Below are positions 53,434-61,812 of a stretch of 64,000 bases of DNA, in pieces. Made by a program: the position numbers and the translations under genes. Location: contig CAZBRT010000002.1 of NCBI GenBank assembly GCA_964494625.1, positions 434,001 to 498,000 of the forward strand. Reading direction: 5' to 3'. The notes beneath the pieces were generated by a model. That model searched no databases. It saw only the letters and a list, made by a program, of their open reading frames with translations, and was not told the DNA's origin. The stretch's first letter is position 1, and every line of letters begins with the position of its first letter. The stretch is from UBA2784 sp964494625 (GTDB lineage Bacteria; Pseudomonadota; Alphaproteobacteria; Micropepsales; Micropepsaceae).

Positions 53434-55434
53434 ATGACATTCGAGCCCCCCGTCTATTTTCAGGAGAGACCGCGCCGTCGCTGGAGGCGGGTGGTGGGGC
53501 TTGTCCTTCTTGGCCTGTTCGGGCTGGGGCTGGCCGGGTTCATCACCCTTTACGTGAGCTACACGCAGGACCTGCCCGAGCCGGAGGTGATCGCCGGCCA
53601 GAAGCGCGAGCGCAGCGTCATCTTCACGGACGAGGCCGGCACCGTCTTTGCCGTGCGCGGATCCGCCTATGGCGATGATCTTTCGCTTGCCGACATGCCG
53701 CCGCATCTGGTGGAAGCGTTTCTGGCAGCAGAAGACCGACGCTTCTACTGGCATCTTGGCATTGATCTCATCGGGCTGGGGCGCGCCGTCTTCGTCAATC
53801 TCGACGAAGGGCGCATGGTGCAGGGCGGTTCGACCATCACGCAGCAACTTGCCCGCATCCTTTTCCTGACCAACGAGAAGACGCTCTCGCGCAAAGTCGA
53901 AGAGGCGTTCATTGCTTTCTGGCTCGAGTTCAATTTCTCGAAGGACGAAATTCTCGCGCTCTACCTCAACCGCATCTATCTGGGCGCGGGTGCCTATGGT
54001 GTCGACGCGGCGGCACGGCGCTATTTCGGTGTTTCCGCCCGCGAAGTAACGCTGCAGCAAGCCGCCATGCTGGCTGCATTGACCGTCGCGCCGTCGCGCC
54101 TTTCGCCCACCAGCAACATCGAGGCCGCGCGCACGCGGGCCTCACTCGTGCTTGACCTGATGGTCGAGACGGATGCCATCAGTGCTGAAGCCGCAATGGC
54201 CGCGAAGGCGTCACCCGCCGAGATCAACCGCGATGCCGCCGAAGCAGCCGACAGCGGTGAATGGTATGCCGACTATGCCTATGACCAGCTTCTCGACATG
54301 GGGCTTGATCCGCAAAGCGACCTGATCGTCACCACGCCGATCAATCTCAAGCTTCAGGCCGAAGCAGGCCAAAGGCTGGAAGCCGCCCTTGCCGAAGGCG
54401 AGGCCAAGGGCGCAACGCAGGGCGCGCTTGTGTCGCTCTCGCCGGACGGGGCGTTGCGCGCGCTGATCGGCGGGCGTGACTATCGCGAGAGCCAGTTCAA
54501 CCGCGCCTATCAGGCAGAGCGGCAGCCGGGCTCCGCGTTCAAGGCCTTTGTCTATCTCGCCGGATTCGAGTACGGGCTTTCGCCGCTCACCATCAAGCGC
54601 GATGCGCCGCTGGAGATCGAGGGCTGGAGCCCCGACAATTACACGCAGGACTTCAAGGGCCGGGTGACATTGATCGAGGCCTTCAAGCGTTCCCTCAATT
54701 CCGTCGCGGTGCGCGTGTCGGAAGAGGCTGGCCGCGAAATGGTGATCGATGTTGCCCAACGGCTGGGCATCCGTTCGCCGCTCCAGACCAATCCTTCCAT
54801 CGCGCTGGGCACCTCGGAAGTGACGCTGATCGACATGACGTCGGCCTATGGTGCCTTTGCGTCCGGCGGATTCAGGGTCGAGCCCTTTGCCATTCTTGCC
54901 GTGCGCACGAAAGACGGCGTGCCCCTATGGCAGCGTGAGCCAGGCGAACGCCAGCGCGTCATCAGCGACACGGTCCTGCGCGACATGAACGCGATGATGT
55001 GGGCCGTCATCAATGACAGCGGCACGGGCAAGGCAGCCACGCTCGGCGAGCGGCCGGCAGCAGGCAAGACCGGCACCAGCCAATCCTACCGCGACGCGTG
55101 GTTCATCGGGTTTACCGCCGACTATGTGACCGGCGTCTGGGTCGGTAATGACGAGAGCCAGCCCATGCAGAAGATCGTGGGCGGCTCCCTTCCCGCGCGG
55201 GTCTGGCAGGGCTTTATGGAAGTGGCCGAACGCGATCTGCCGGTAACCGCCATTGCCGGGGCGGCACCCATCGATACCGTGATGGCTGGTATCGCCGCCG
55301 ATCGGTCGGCAGACGACGTTATCGAAGACCCGATCGTGCAGGCCCCGGGGGCCGAGGACGACGGCTGGCTGGAAGATCTTTTCGAGAGCGACGAAGAGAA
55401 GCCAAGGCGCCGACCACGCTACCGGAAGCGGTAG
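53434..55434 (+). CDS. Bifunctional penicillin-binding protein (class A, PBP1 type)
   Basis: This inner-membrane peptidoglycan synthase of 666 residues has a short basic cytoplasmic tail, one membrane span (about 19-42), a GT51 glycosyltransferase domain (catalytic Glu100 in AAEDRRFYWH, plus GGSTITQQLAR) and a transpeptidase domain (SxxK at Ser367 in QPGSAFKAF, SLNSV, and KTG at Lys545). It polymerises and cross-links murein. ATG 53434 starts just before the basic tail; the frame is open far upstream, antisense to the beta-galactosidase. A perfect 8-4-8 hairpin covers its stop codon. Confidence 0.93.
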   Translation: MTFEPPVYFQERPRRRWRRVVGLVLLGLFGLGLAGFITLYVSYTQDLPEPEVIAGQKRERSVIFTDEAGTVFAVRGSAYGDDLSLADMPPHLVEAFLAAEDRRFYWHLGIDLIGLGRAVFVNLDEGRMVQGGSTITQQLARILFLTNEKTLSRKVEEAFIAFWLEFNFSKDEILALYLNRIYLGAGAYGVDAAARRYFGVSAREVTLQQAAMLAALTVAPSRLSPTSNIEAARTRASLVLDLMVETDAISAEAAMAAKASPAEINRDAAEAADSGEWYADYAYDQLLDMGLDPQSDLIVTTPINLKLQAEAGQRLEAALAEGEAKGATQGALVSLSPDGALRALIGGRDYRESQFNRAYQAERQPGSAFKAFVYLAGFEYGLSPLTIKRDAPLEIEGWSPDNYTQDFKGRVTLIEAFKRSLNSVAVRVSEEAGREMVIDVAQRLGIRSPLQTNPSIALGTSEVTLIDMTSAYGAFASGGFRVEPFAILAVRTKDGVPLWQREPGERQRVISDTVLRDMNAMMWAVINDSGTGKAATLGERPAAGKTGTSQSYRDAWFIGFTADYVTGVWVGNDESQPMQKIVGGSLPARVWQGFMEVAERDLPVTAIAGAAPIDTVMAGIAADRSADDVIEDPIVQAPGAEDDGWLEDLFESDEEKPRRRPRYRKR

Positions 55435-55436
55435 CG
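55417..55436 (+). other. Perfect hairpin over the PBP stop codon
   Basis: CGCTACCG-GAAG-CGGTAGCG is an 8-bp perfect stem covering the last codons and stop. No U-run follows, so it is not a standard terminator; it may stabilise the 3' end or be incidental to an arginine-rich C-terminus. Confidence 0.35.
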
Positions 55437-55544
55437 GGCCAGAGCACGCAACCGCAGTCTCAGCCTGCCCCCTCCCGCTTTGCATCCACGCGCAACCCGC
55501 GCCATGATGGCGCCCGACCAAAGGGGCTGACAGGGAGACGCTGC

Positions 55545-56114
55545 GTGGCCAACCTCTTGAAGATATTTTTCTGTCTGGTGCTGGGAATTGCACTGGGCAT
55601 CGCGAGCCTGTGGGGCGTGCTGCAATTTGCCGGCAGCTCCGTCCAGGTAAATGCCTGGCGTGCTGATGCCAATACGGGCAGCGCGGCGGCTGATCCCTAT
55701 ACGCGTTTGCTGGTCGCGCTCACGGGCCTTCTGGCGCTCAACCGCAGCGAGACCGTCTATTACGAAGCCATGACCGATGAGGCGGGCGAGCGCCTTTCGG
55801 GGAACTGCACCTATCGCGTCGAAGGCACCGATCCTGCCGCGCGCTGGTGGAGCATTACCGTCTATGGCGCCGACAACTTCCTGTTGCCGGGCAGCCATGG
55901 CCTCTTTTCGGTCACCAGGAACAACGTGGTGCGTGATGCCAACGGTTCCTTCGCCATCACGCTGGCGACTGCCGCGTCCGGGCCGAATGCCATTCCGACC
56001 GGCACGGACGCCTTCAACCTGACACTGCGGCTCTATAATCCGGATGCGGCGATTGCAGCTGACCTTTCCAGCGCCAACCTGCCGCGCATCATCAAGACGG
56101 GGTGCGTGTCATGA
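55545..56114 (+). CDS. DUF1214 domain-containing membrane-anchored protein
   Basis: This 189-residue protein has an N-terminal membrane segment (IFFCLVLGIALGIASLWGVLQF) and a DUF1214 domain with WWSITVYGADNFLLP and a C-terminal LYNPDAAI segment. It starts with GTG at 55545 preceded by GGGAG. DUF1214 is normally fused to DUF1254; here the two are separate consecutive genes, both anchored in the membrane. Function is unknown. It is first in a series of genes overlapping by 4 bp that ends with an ABC importer. Confidence 0.85.
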   Translation: MANLLKIFFCLVLGIALGIASLWGVLQFAGSSVQVNAWRADANTGSAAADPYTRLLVALTGLLALNRSETVYYEAMTDEAGERLSGNCTYRVEGTDPAARWWSITVYGADNFLLPGSHGLFSVTRNNVVRDANGSFAITLATAASGPNAIPTGTDAFNLTLRLYNPDAAIAADLSSANLPRIIKTGCVS

Positions 56115-56635
56115 CCTGGGGACGCATGCTTATTCTTGTCATTGCAATTGCCGCCGCCACGCATGTGGTGCTCCTGATGCTGGTGCCTGCCTACATCATG
56201 GATATCGCGATGGACCGCATCAGCGAGGGCGGCCAACCGGCGTTTGCACCGCGGGCCGACGAGACCGCGCGCGCCATCGTCAAGCCGTCGCCTGACCTCC
56301 TCTATGCGGCGTGCAGCTATGATCTGGCTGACGGGCCGATGATCGTGACGGCAAAGCCGCCTGCGGACACTTATTGGTCGGCCGCGTTCTACTCGTCGGA
56401 GACTGACAATTACGCCGTGACGCGCGATGGTCCCGACACGGCAAACGGTGTCACCTTCGTCATCCATGGCGAGGGTGCGGCACCTGCCCATGTTCCGGCG
56501 GGCGCCATCCTGATCACGTCGCCCACACGGCGGGGCTTGATGCTGATGCGCTCGCTCATCAATGATGATGCCCGGGCGGGCGAGATCGACGCGGCCCGGC
56601 GCCAGACAACATGCACGACCGGGGGAACCCCATGA
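56111..56635 (+). CDS. DUF1254 domain-containing membrane-anchored protein
   Basis: This 174-residue protein has an N-terminal membrane span (MLILVIAIAAATHVVLLMLV) followed by a domain with PDLLYAACSYDLADGPMIV and a PADTYWSAAFYSSETDNYAV stretch, typical of DUF1254. ATG 56111 overlaps the DUF1214 stop (ATGA), and its stop overlaps the binding-protein start (ATGA). The pair probably works together in the cell envelope, and coupling to an importer suggests a linked substrate; neither is shown by sequence. Confidence 0.85.
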   Translation: MTWGRMLILVIAIAAATHVVLLMLVPAYIMDIAMDRISEGGQPAFAPRADETARAIVKPSPDLLYAACSYDLADGPMIVTAKPPADTYWSAAFYSSETDNYAVTRDGPDTANGVTFVIHGEGAAPAHVPAGAILITSPTRRGLMLMRSLINDDARAGEIDAARRQTTCTTGGTP

Positions 56636-57648
56636 AACCAATCCGAAAGATTGCCGCCTTCCTTGCCACGGCTCTAGTCGTGGTCACGGCTGGCTGGATG
56701 GCTGCGCCCGGGATGGCCAATATGGCGCCGCCGCCGCTCATCAAGATCCGCTTTGTGACCGACTGGCGCGCGCAGGCAGAGCATGGCGGCTTCTATCAGG
56801 CCGTCGCGCGCGGCTTCTATGCCGAGCGCGGACTTGATGTCGAGATCATCCAGGGCGGCCCTGCCGTGAATGTGCCGCAGCTTCTGGCGGCCGGCGCGGT
56901 CGAGTTCGGCATGGGCTCGAACAGTTTCATTCCCCTCAATATGGTGCAGGAGGGGATTCCGGTGCGCGCGGTTGCGGCACTCTTCCAGAAGGACCCGCAG
57001 GTTCTCATCTGCCATCCCCGCGATGACATCAATTCGATCGCCGACATGGCAGGCAAACCAGTCATGGTGTCCGATGCGACCATCGGCGCGTTCTGGATCT
57101 GGTTGCGCGCGAAGTTCGGTTTCCGTGACACCGAGATCCGCAAATACACGTTCAACCTTGCGCCGTTCCTGACGGATACCACCGCCATCCAGCAGGGCTA
57201 TCTCACATCCGAGCCCTTCCTCATCCGGCGCGATGGCGGGTTCGAGCCGGAAGTCTATCTCCTGTCGGATGAAGGCTATCCCGGCTATGCCAACATGATC
57301 CTCGCGCGCGAGGATACGATCGTCGGTAACCCCGCGCTGGTGCAGGCCTTTGTGATGGCAAGCCGCGAGGGCTGGCTGGACTACCTCACGGGTGATCCCG
57401 CGCCGGGCAATGCGCTCATCCGGGAAGCAAACCCCGAGATGACGGACGACGTGCTGGCACAGGCCATCGTGCTCCTGCGCGAGAATGAAATCGCCGGTGA
57501 CGTGACGCAGGGCCTCAATGTGATCGGCCCGATGTCGGAAGAGCGCTGGAAGGCGTTCTTCACGCTGATGGCAGGCAACTCCGTCTATCCCGCCGACATG
57601 GACTACGCCCGCGCCTTCTCCCTCGACTTTGTGCCGACAGTTGAATGA
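56632..57648 (+). CDS. ABC transporter substrate-binding protein, NMT1/THI5-like
   Basis: This periplasmic binding protein of 338 residues has a signal peptide (about 1-30) and the NMT1/THI5-like start KIRFVTDWRAQAEHGGFYQA followed by RGFYAERGLDVEI and AAGAVEFGMGS. Family members bind thiamine precursors, nitrate, sulfonates, riboflavin-like or aromatic compounds; the ligand cannot be told here. It is coupled by 4-bp overlaps to the DUF1254 gene upstream and the ATPase gene downstream. Confidence 0.88.
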   Translation: MKPIRKIAAFLATALVVVTAGWMAAPGMANMAPPPLIKIRFVTDWRAQAEHGGFYQAVARGFYAERGLDVEIIQGGPAVNVPQLLAAGAVEFGMGSNSFIPLNMVQEGIPVRAVAALFQKDPQVLICHPRDDINSIADMAGKPVMVSDATIGAFWIWLRAKFGFRDTEIRKYTFNLAPFLTDTTAIQQGYLTSEPFLIRRDGGFEPEVYLLSDEGYPGYANMILAREDTIVGNPALVQAFVMASREGWLDYLTGDPAPGNALIREANPEMTDDVLAQAIVLLRENEIAGDVTQGLNVIGPMSEERWKAFFTLMAGNSVYPADMDYARAFSLDFVPTVE

Positions 57649-58388
57649 GTGACGCCGTCCGCGTTGAGAATATCTCGAAGGTTTTCGCGACGGGCACGCA
57701 GGCGCTTGACGGCGTGTCGCTGGCGTTTGCGGCGCGAAGCTTTACCGCTATTGTCGGGCCATCCGGTTGCGGCAAGAGCACCTTGTTGCGGCTGATTGCC
57801 GGGCTGGACAAGCCTTCCGCGGGCGATGTCATCTGGCCGGAGGGCCGCAAGCGGATCGGCTTTGTGTTCCAGGAGCCCACGCTGATGCCGTGGGCGCGCG
57901 TCATTGCCAATGCGGCGTTGCCCTTGACGCTTCAGGGCATGGCAAAGGCCGAGCGCGAGGAGCGTGCCGCCGCCCTCCTCCACCGGGTCGGCCTTGCAGG
58001 ATTTGAGCGCGCCTTTCCCGCCGAATTGTCCGGCGGCATGAAAATGCGCGTCTCCATCGCGCGTGCGCTGGCAGCAGATCCTGAAGTACTCTTGATGGAC
58101 GAGCCCTTTGCGGCGCTGGACGAGTTTACCCGTCAGGAACTCAACGATGACCTCATCGCGATTGCGGATGCACAAAGGCTGACAACGCTCTTTGTCACCC
58201 ATTCGATCTATGAAAGTGCCTATCTTGCCCCGCGCATCGTGGTGATGACGGCAAGGCCCGGCCGGGTGGCAGCAACGCTTCAGGATGAATTGCCGCGCGC
58301 GCGCGATACGCATTGGCGCACGACAGACGCCTTCGGCACCCGCGTGCGGTCGATCCTTTCCGCGCTGGAACAGGCAAAGGCCGCGTGA
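57645..58388 (+). CDS. ABC transporter ATP-binding protein (SsuB/TauB type)
   Basis: This ABC ATPase of 247 residues energises the importer. Walker A GPSGCGKST, Q-loop FVFQEPTLMPWA, signature LSGGMKMRV, Walker B VLLMDEPFAALDE and the switch His are complete. It starts at ATG 57645 overlapping the binding-protein stop (ATGA) and ends overlapping the permease GTG. Confidence 0.93.
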   Translation: MSDAVRVENISKVFATGTQALDGVSLAFAARSFTAIVGPSGCGKSTLLRLIAGLDKPSAGDVIWPEGRKRIGFVFQEPTLMPWARVIANAALPLTLQGMAKAEREERAAALLHRVGLAGFERAFPAELSGGMKMRVSIARALAADPEVLLMDEPFAALDEFTRQELNDDLIAIADAQRLTTLFVTHSIYESAYLAPRIVVMTARPGRVAATLQDELPRARDTHWRTTDAFGTRVRSILSALEQAKAA

Positions 58389-59167
58389 GCATGCCGCCGT
58401 TCATCCGCTACCTTCTTCCCGTCGCGACGCTGCTTGCGTTCATCGGCGGCTGGGAGTGGATGGTCATCGCACAGGACATCAAGCCTTATGTGCTGCCCGC
58501 GCCCAGTGCCATTGCGGGCGCGATGGTGGAACATTTCGAGCTGCTTGCCGGGTCAGCATGGGTCACGCTGAGGCTCAGCCTTGTCGCCTTTGTTCTGGCC
58601 GTGCTGGCCGGGATCATGATGGCGGCCATTTTCTCGCAGAGCCGGATCATCGAACTCGCCTTCTTTCCCTATGCCGTCATCCTGCAGGTGACGCCGATTG
58701 TCGCCATCGCGCCGCTCATCCTCATCTGGGTGGGCCTGGAGAATGTGGAGACGGCGCTGGTGCTCCTTGCCTTCATCGCGGCGTTTTTCCCGGTCCTCTC
58801 CAACATGACCATCGGGTTGCGGTCCGCCGACAAGGGACTGCTTGATCTTTTCCGCCTGCACGGGGCCGGACGCTTCCAGACCTTCTTTCGCCTGCAATTG
58901 CCCGCAGCGATGCCCTATCTCCTCTCCGGCATGAAAATCTCCGGTGGCCTTGCGGTGATCGGCCTTGTGGTCGCCGAGTTCGTCGCGGGCACAGGCAGTT
59001 CCAACGGCCTTGCCTGGCGGATTATCGAGGCCGGGAACCGGCTCCAGATCGCCCGGATGTTTGCCGCCCTGGTCTTTCTTTCCGCCCTTGGCGTCGGGAT
59101 TTTTGCGATCCTGAGGCTGGTTGAGCATCTGGCTCTGCGGCGCTGGTACGCGGATCAATCGGGATAA
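58385..59167 (+). CDS. ABC transporter permease (SsuC/TauC type)
   Basis: This membrane protein of 260 residues has about six spans. The cytoplasmic EAA loop is visible in LFRLHGAGRFQTFFRLQLPAA. The start is GTG 58385 overlapping the ATPase stop (GTGA); ATG 58391 is the second choice. It is the last gene of the five-gene operon; 104 bases of AT-rich DNA separate it from the sulfur locus. Confidence 0.92.
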   Translation: MSMPPFIRYLLPVATLLAFIGGWEWMVIAQDIKPYVLPAPSAIAGAMVEHFELLAGSAWVTLRLSLVAFVLAVLAGIMMAAIFSQSRIIELAFFPYAVILQVTPIVAIAPLILIWVGLENVETALVLLAFIAAFFPVLSNMTIGLRSADKGLLDLFRLHGAGRFQTFFRLQLPAAMPYLLSGMKISGGLAVIGLVVAEFVAGTGSSNGLAWRIIEAGNRLQIARMFAALVFLSALGVGIFAILRLVEHLALRRWYADQSG

Positions 59168-59187
59168 TTACATTTTATTGTGTAATT
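59166..59187. promoter_or_regulatory. 22-bp palindrome in the cysI-operon promoter
   Basis: AATTACA-TTTTATTG-TGTAATT is a perfect 7-8-7 inverted repeat that begins at the permease stop codon, about 85 bases before DUF2849. It is a plausible operator in a promoter that is AT-rich by the standard of this genome. Confidence 0.5.
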
Positions 59188-59203
59188 CAACATATTTCAC
59201 TTT

Positions 59204-59221
59204 CCTATTGACATAAATAGG
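59204..59221. promoter_or_regulatory. 18-bp palindrome in the cysI-operon promoter
   Basis: CCTATT-GACATA-AATAGG is a perfect 6-6-6 inverted repeat 50 bases before the DUF2849 start. TATTGACA within it also resembles a -35 element. Together with the upstream palindrome it suggests tight control of sulfite reduction, by a regulator that I cannot name. Confidence 0.5.
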
Positions 59222-59271
59222 CGCCCGGGCGATCTAGAAGGGGAAATCCGCGTGAATGGTCGCGAGGAAGA

Positions 59272-59586
59272 ATGCGCGCTGCCCCCCAGCAAACACGGCT
59301 CCAAGTCTTGACCGCCTGGCGGCTCGGCGATGGCGAAGCCGTCTATCGCGGAACGCAAGGCTGGGTCGAAAACCTTGCGGACGCGCGCGCCTTCGCCAAG
59401 CCCGAAGACGCCGCGGCAGAACTTGCAGCGGCCGAAACAGATGTCGCGGCACGTCTTGTCGTCGGCCCCTATCTCTTCGAGGTCGAGACGCGTGACGGCC
59501 GCGTGGAGGCGCTGAGTGCGCGCGAGATCATCCGCGCCCAGGGACCGACCGTGCGGCTGGACCTTGGCAAGCAGGCGCGGGCGTAA
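59272..59586 (+). CDS. DUF2849 protein of the sulfite-reduction locus
   Basis: This 104-residue protein begins with RLQVLTAWRLGDGEAVYRG and has the YLFEVETRDGRVEALSAREIIRAQGPT ending of DUF2849. It is a small cytoplasmic protein found almost always directly before cysI in alphaproteobacteria. Its role is unknown; a helper or electron-transfer partner for sulfite reductase is possible. ATG 59272 follows GAGGAAG. Five bases separate it from cysI. Confidence 0.88.
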   Translation: MRAAPQQTRLQVLTAWRLGDGEAVYRGTQGWVENLADARAFAKPEDAAAELAAAETDVAARLVVGPYLFEVETRDGRVEALSAREIIRAQGPTVRLDLGKQARA

Positions 59587-59591
59587 TTCCC

Positions 59592-61250
59592 ATGTACCGC
59601 TATGACGAGTTTGACGCGCGGATGGTGCGGGACCGGGTCGCCGAGTTCAGCGGGCAGGTCGCGCGGCGCGTGGCGGGCGAACTTACCGAGGACGAGTTCA
59701 AGCCACTCAGGCTGATGAACGGTCTCTACCTCCAGCTTCACGCCTACATGCTCCGGGTTTCCATTCCCTATGGCACACTCTCATCGCGGCAGATGCGGAT
59801 GCTTGCCCATGTCGCGCGCAAATGGGACCGGGGCTATGGCCATTTCACGACCCGCCAGAACATCCAGTTCAACTGGCCGAGGCTGCCCGATGTGCCCGCC
59901 ATCCTGGACGCGCTGGCCGAAGTGGAAATGCATGCGATCCAGACGAGCGGCAACTGCATCCGCAACGTGACCGCCGACCATTTTGCCGGTGCGGCCGCCG
60001 ACGAGGTGGAGGACCCGCGCATCCTTTCGGAAATCATCCGGCAATGGTCCACGTTCCATCCCGAGTTCTCGTTCCTGCCCCGCAAGTTCAAGATCGCGGT
60101 GACCGGATCGCCGCAGGACCGCGCCGCCATCCGCGTGCATGACATCGGCATTGCCTGCATCCGCAATGCGGCGGGCGAGGCGGGCTATCAGGTGTTTGCA
60201 GGCGGTGGACAAGGACGCACGCCAATGTTGGCGCATTGCGTGGGCGATTTTGTTTCCCGCGAAGACATCCTTGCGTTCCTTGAAGCCGTCATGCGCGTCT
60301 ACAACGAGGAAGGTCGCCGGGACAATATCTACAAGGCGCGCATCAAAATTCTTGTGCACCAGCTTGGGCCGGACGAAATGCGTCGCCGCGTGGAAGCCGA
60401 GTTCGCCGAGATCAGGAAAGCGGGCTCGCTGCAACTGCCGGAAGCGGAATACCGGCGCATCCTTGACTATTTCGCGCCGCCCTCCTTTGCGAAACTTCCA
60501 GCCGTTTCGGCGGCGGAAGAAGACGCCAAGCGCCGCAATGATGCCTTTGCCGCATTCGTGAAGCAGAACATTTTCCCACACAAGGTTCCCGGCTATGCCA
60601 GCGTGAGCATCTCGCTCAAGCCCATTGGCGGCATTCCCGGCGATGCCGATGCAGCGCAGATGGACGCAGTGGCCGACATCGCTGAGCGCCATTCCTTTGA
60701 TGAAGTGCGCGTGACGCACGAACAGAATCTGGTGCTGCCGCATGTGCGGCGCGACGAACTTTTCGCGGTCTGGCAGGCGCTTTCAGCCGTCGGCCTGGCC
60801 ACGCCGAATATCGGCCTTGTCACCGACATCATCGCCTGCCCCGGCCTTGACTATTGTGACCTTGCCAATGCGCGGTCGATCAACATCGCGCAGGACATCT
60901 CGCGGCGCTTTGCAGACCCCGCGCGCCAGCTTGATCTCGGCGAGCTCAAGATCAAGATTTCCGGATGCATCAACGCCTGCGGTCATCATCATGTGGGCCA
61001 TATCGGCATTCTGGGCGTCGACAAGAAGGGTGTCGAACACTACCAGATCAGTCTGGGCGGCTCGGCAGCGGAGGATGCGTCGCTGGCCGACATTGTCGGC
61101 CCTGCCGTTCCCGCCGAAAGCGTGGCGGATGCGATCGAGACCATCGTTGCGGTCTATCGCGCGCACCGGGAGGGTCGCGAGCGCCTGCTCGACACCTATC
61201 GCCGCGTGGGGGCACAGCCCTTCAAGGAGCGTCTCCATGCCGCTCATTAG
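59592..61250 (+). CDS. cysI: Sulfite (or nitrite) reductase hemoprotein
   Basis: This siroheme and [4Fe-4S] enzyme of 552 residues reduces sulfite to sulfide by six electrons. The cluster ligands are Cys416 and Cys422 (CPGLDYC) and Cys459 and Cys463 (CINAC), the usual CX5C and CX3C pair. It has the two-fold ferredoxin-like/sulfite reductase repeat in full. Its siroheme would come from the methyltransferase near 2 kb. Gene order DUF2849-cysI-DUF934 supports sulfite as substrate. It overlaps DUF934 by 14 bp. Confidence 0.93.
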   Translation: MYRYDEFDARMVRDRVAEFSGQVARRVAGELTEDEFKPLRLMNGLYLQLHAYMLRVSIPYGTLSSRQMRMLAHVARKWDRGYGHFTTRQNIQFNWPRLPDVPAILDALAEVEMHAIQTSGNCIRNVTADHFAGAAADEVEDPRILSEIIRQWSTFHPEFSFLPRKFKIAVTGSPQDRAAIRVHDIGIACIRNAAGEAGYQVFAGGGQGRTPMLAHCVGDFVSREDILAFLEAVMRVYNEEGRRDNIYKARIKILVHQLGPDEMRRRVEAEFAEIRKAGSLQLPEAEYRRILDYFAPPSFAKLPAVSAAEEDAKRRNDAFAAFVKQNIFPHKVPGYASVSISLKPIGGIPGDADAAQMDAVADIAERHSFDEVRVTHEQNLVLPHVRRDELFAVWQALSAVGLATPNIGLVTDIIACPGLDYCDLANARSINIAQDISRRFADPARQLDLGELKIKISGCINACGHHHVGHIGILGVDKKGVEHYQISLGGSAAEDASLADIVGPAVPAESVADAIETIVAVYRAHREGRERLLDTYRRVGAQPFKERLHAAH

Positions 61251-61728
61251 GGACGGGCAACCCGGCGTTGATCCTTATACGGACGTCCCCGACGATACGC
61301 CGCTGCCGACGGGCGGCGCCGTCATCGTGTCGCTCGCACGGCTTGCTGACGCCCGCGAGCAGGTGTTCGGCCGCAATGATCCCGTCGGCGTTGTGCTGCG
61401 TTCGCATGAATCCCCGATGCAGATTGCGCCGGACGACCTCAAGCGCCTGTCGCTGGTGGTGCTCGAATTTCCGAAGTTCCGCGATGGCCGCGGATTTTCA
61501 TGGGCGCGGATCCTGCGCACCCGGCTTTCGTTCACGGGCGAACTCCGCGCGCGCGGGAATTTCCTGCGCGACCAGCTTTTCTTCATGATCCGCTGCGGCG
61601 TCAACAGTTTTGCGGGCGACGCACGCATCACGCCAGAGGCGGTGCGCGCAGCGCTTGCAACCTTTGCCCATGTCTATCAGCCAGCCGCCGACGGACGGCC
61701 AAGCATCCTTGATGCACGACACGGGTAA
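61237..61728 (+). CDS. DUF934 protein of the sulfite-reduction locus
   Basis: This 163-residue protein has the DUF934 core VVLEFPKFRDGRGFSWARILR, then LRARGNFLRDQLFFMIRCG. It is strictly linked to cysI in proteobacteria and of unknown biochemical role. AAGGAG precedes ATG 61237 inside the end of cysI. The APS/PAPS reductase gene (cysH) that often lies in this cluster is not in the window. Confidence 0.9.
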   Translation: MPLIRDGQPGVDPYTDVPDDTPLPTGGAVIVSLARLADAREQVFGRNDPVGVVLRSHESPMQIAPDDLKRLSLVVLEFPKFRDGRGFSWARILRTRLSFTGELRARGNFLRDQLFFMIRCGVNSFAGDARITPEAVRAALATFAHVYQPAADGRPSILDARHG

Positions 61729-61812
61729 GCTGGTCTGAGATTCGGTCGGCATCAGCGCCCTGCGTGGTTCGACGAGGACTCTGCTTAAGGACGCATGGCG
61801 CAGTTGCCAGCC

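Noticed and set aside
56632..59167. Naming the importer ssuABC, tauABC or a thiamine-precursor system
   Set aside because: The binding protein's family covers many ligands and no substrate-specific enzyme gene is adjacent.
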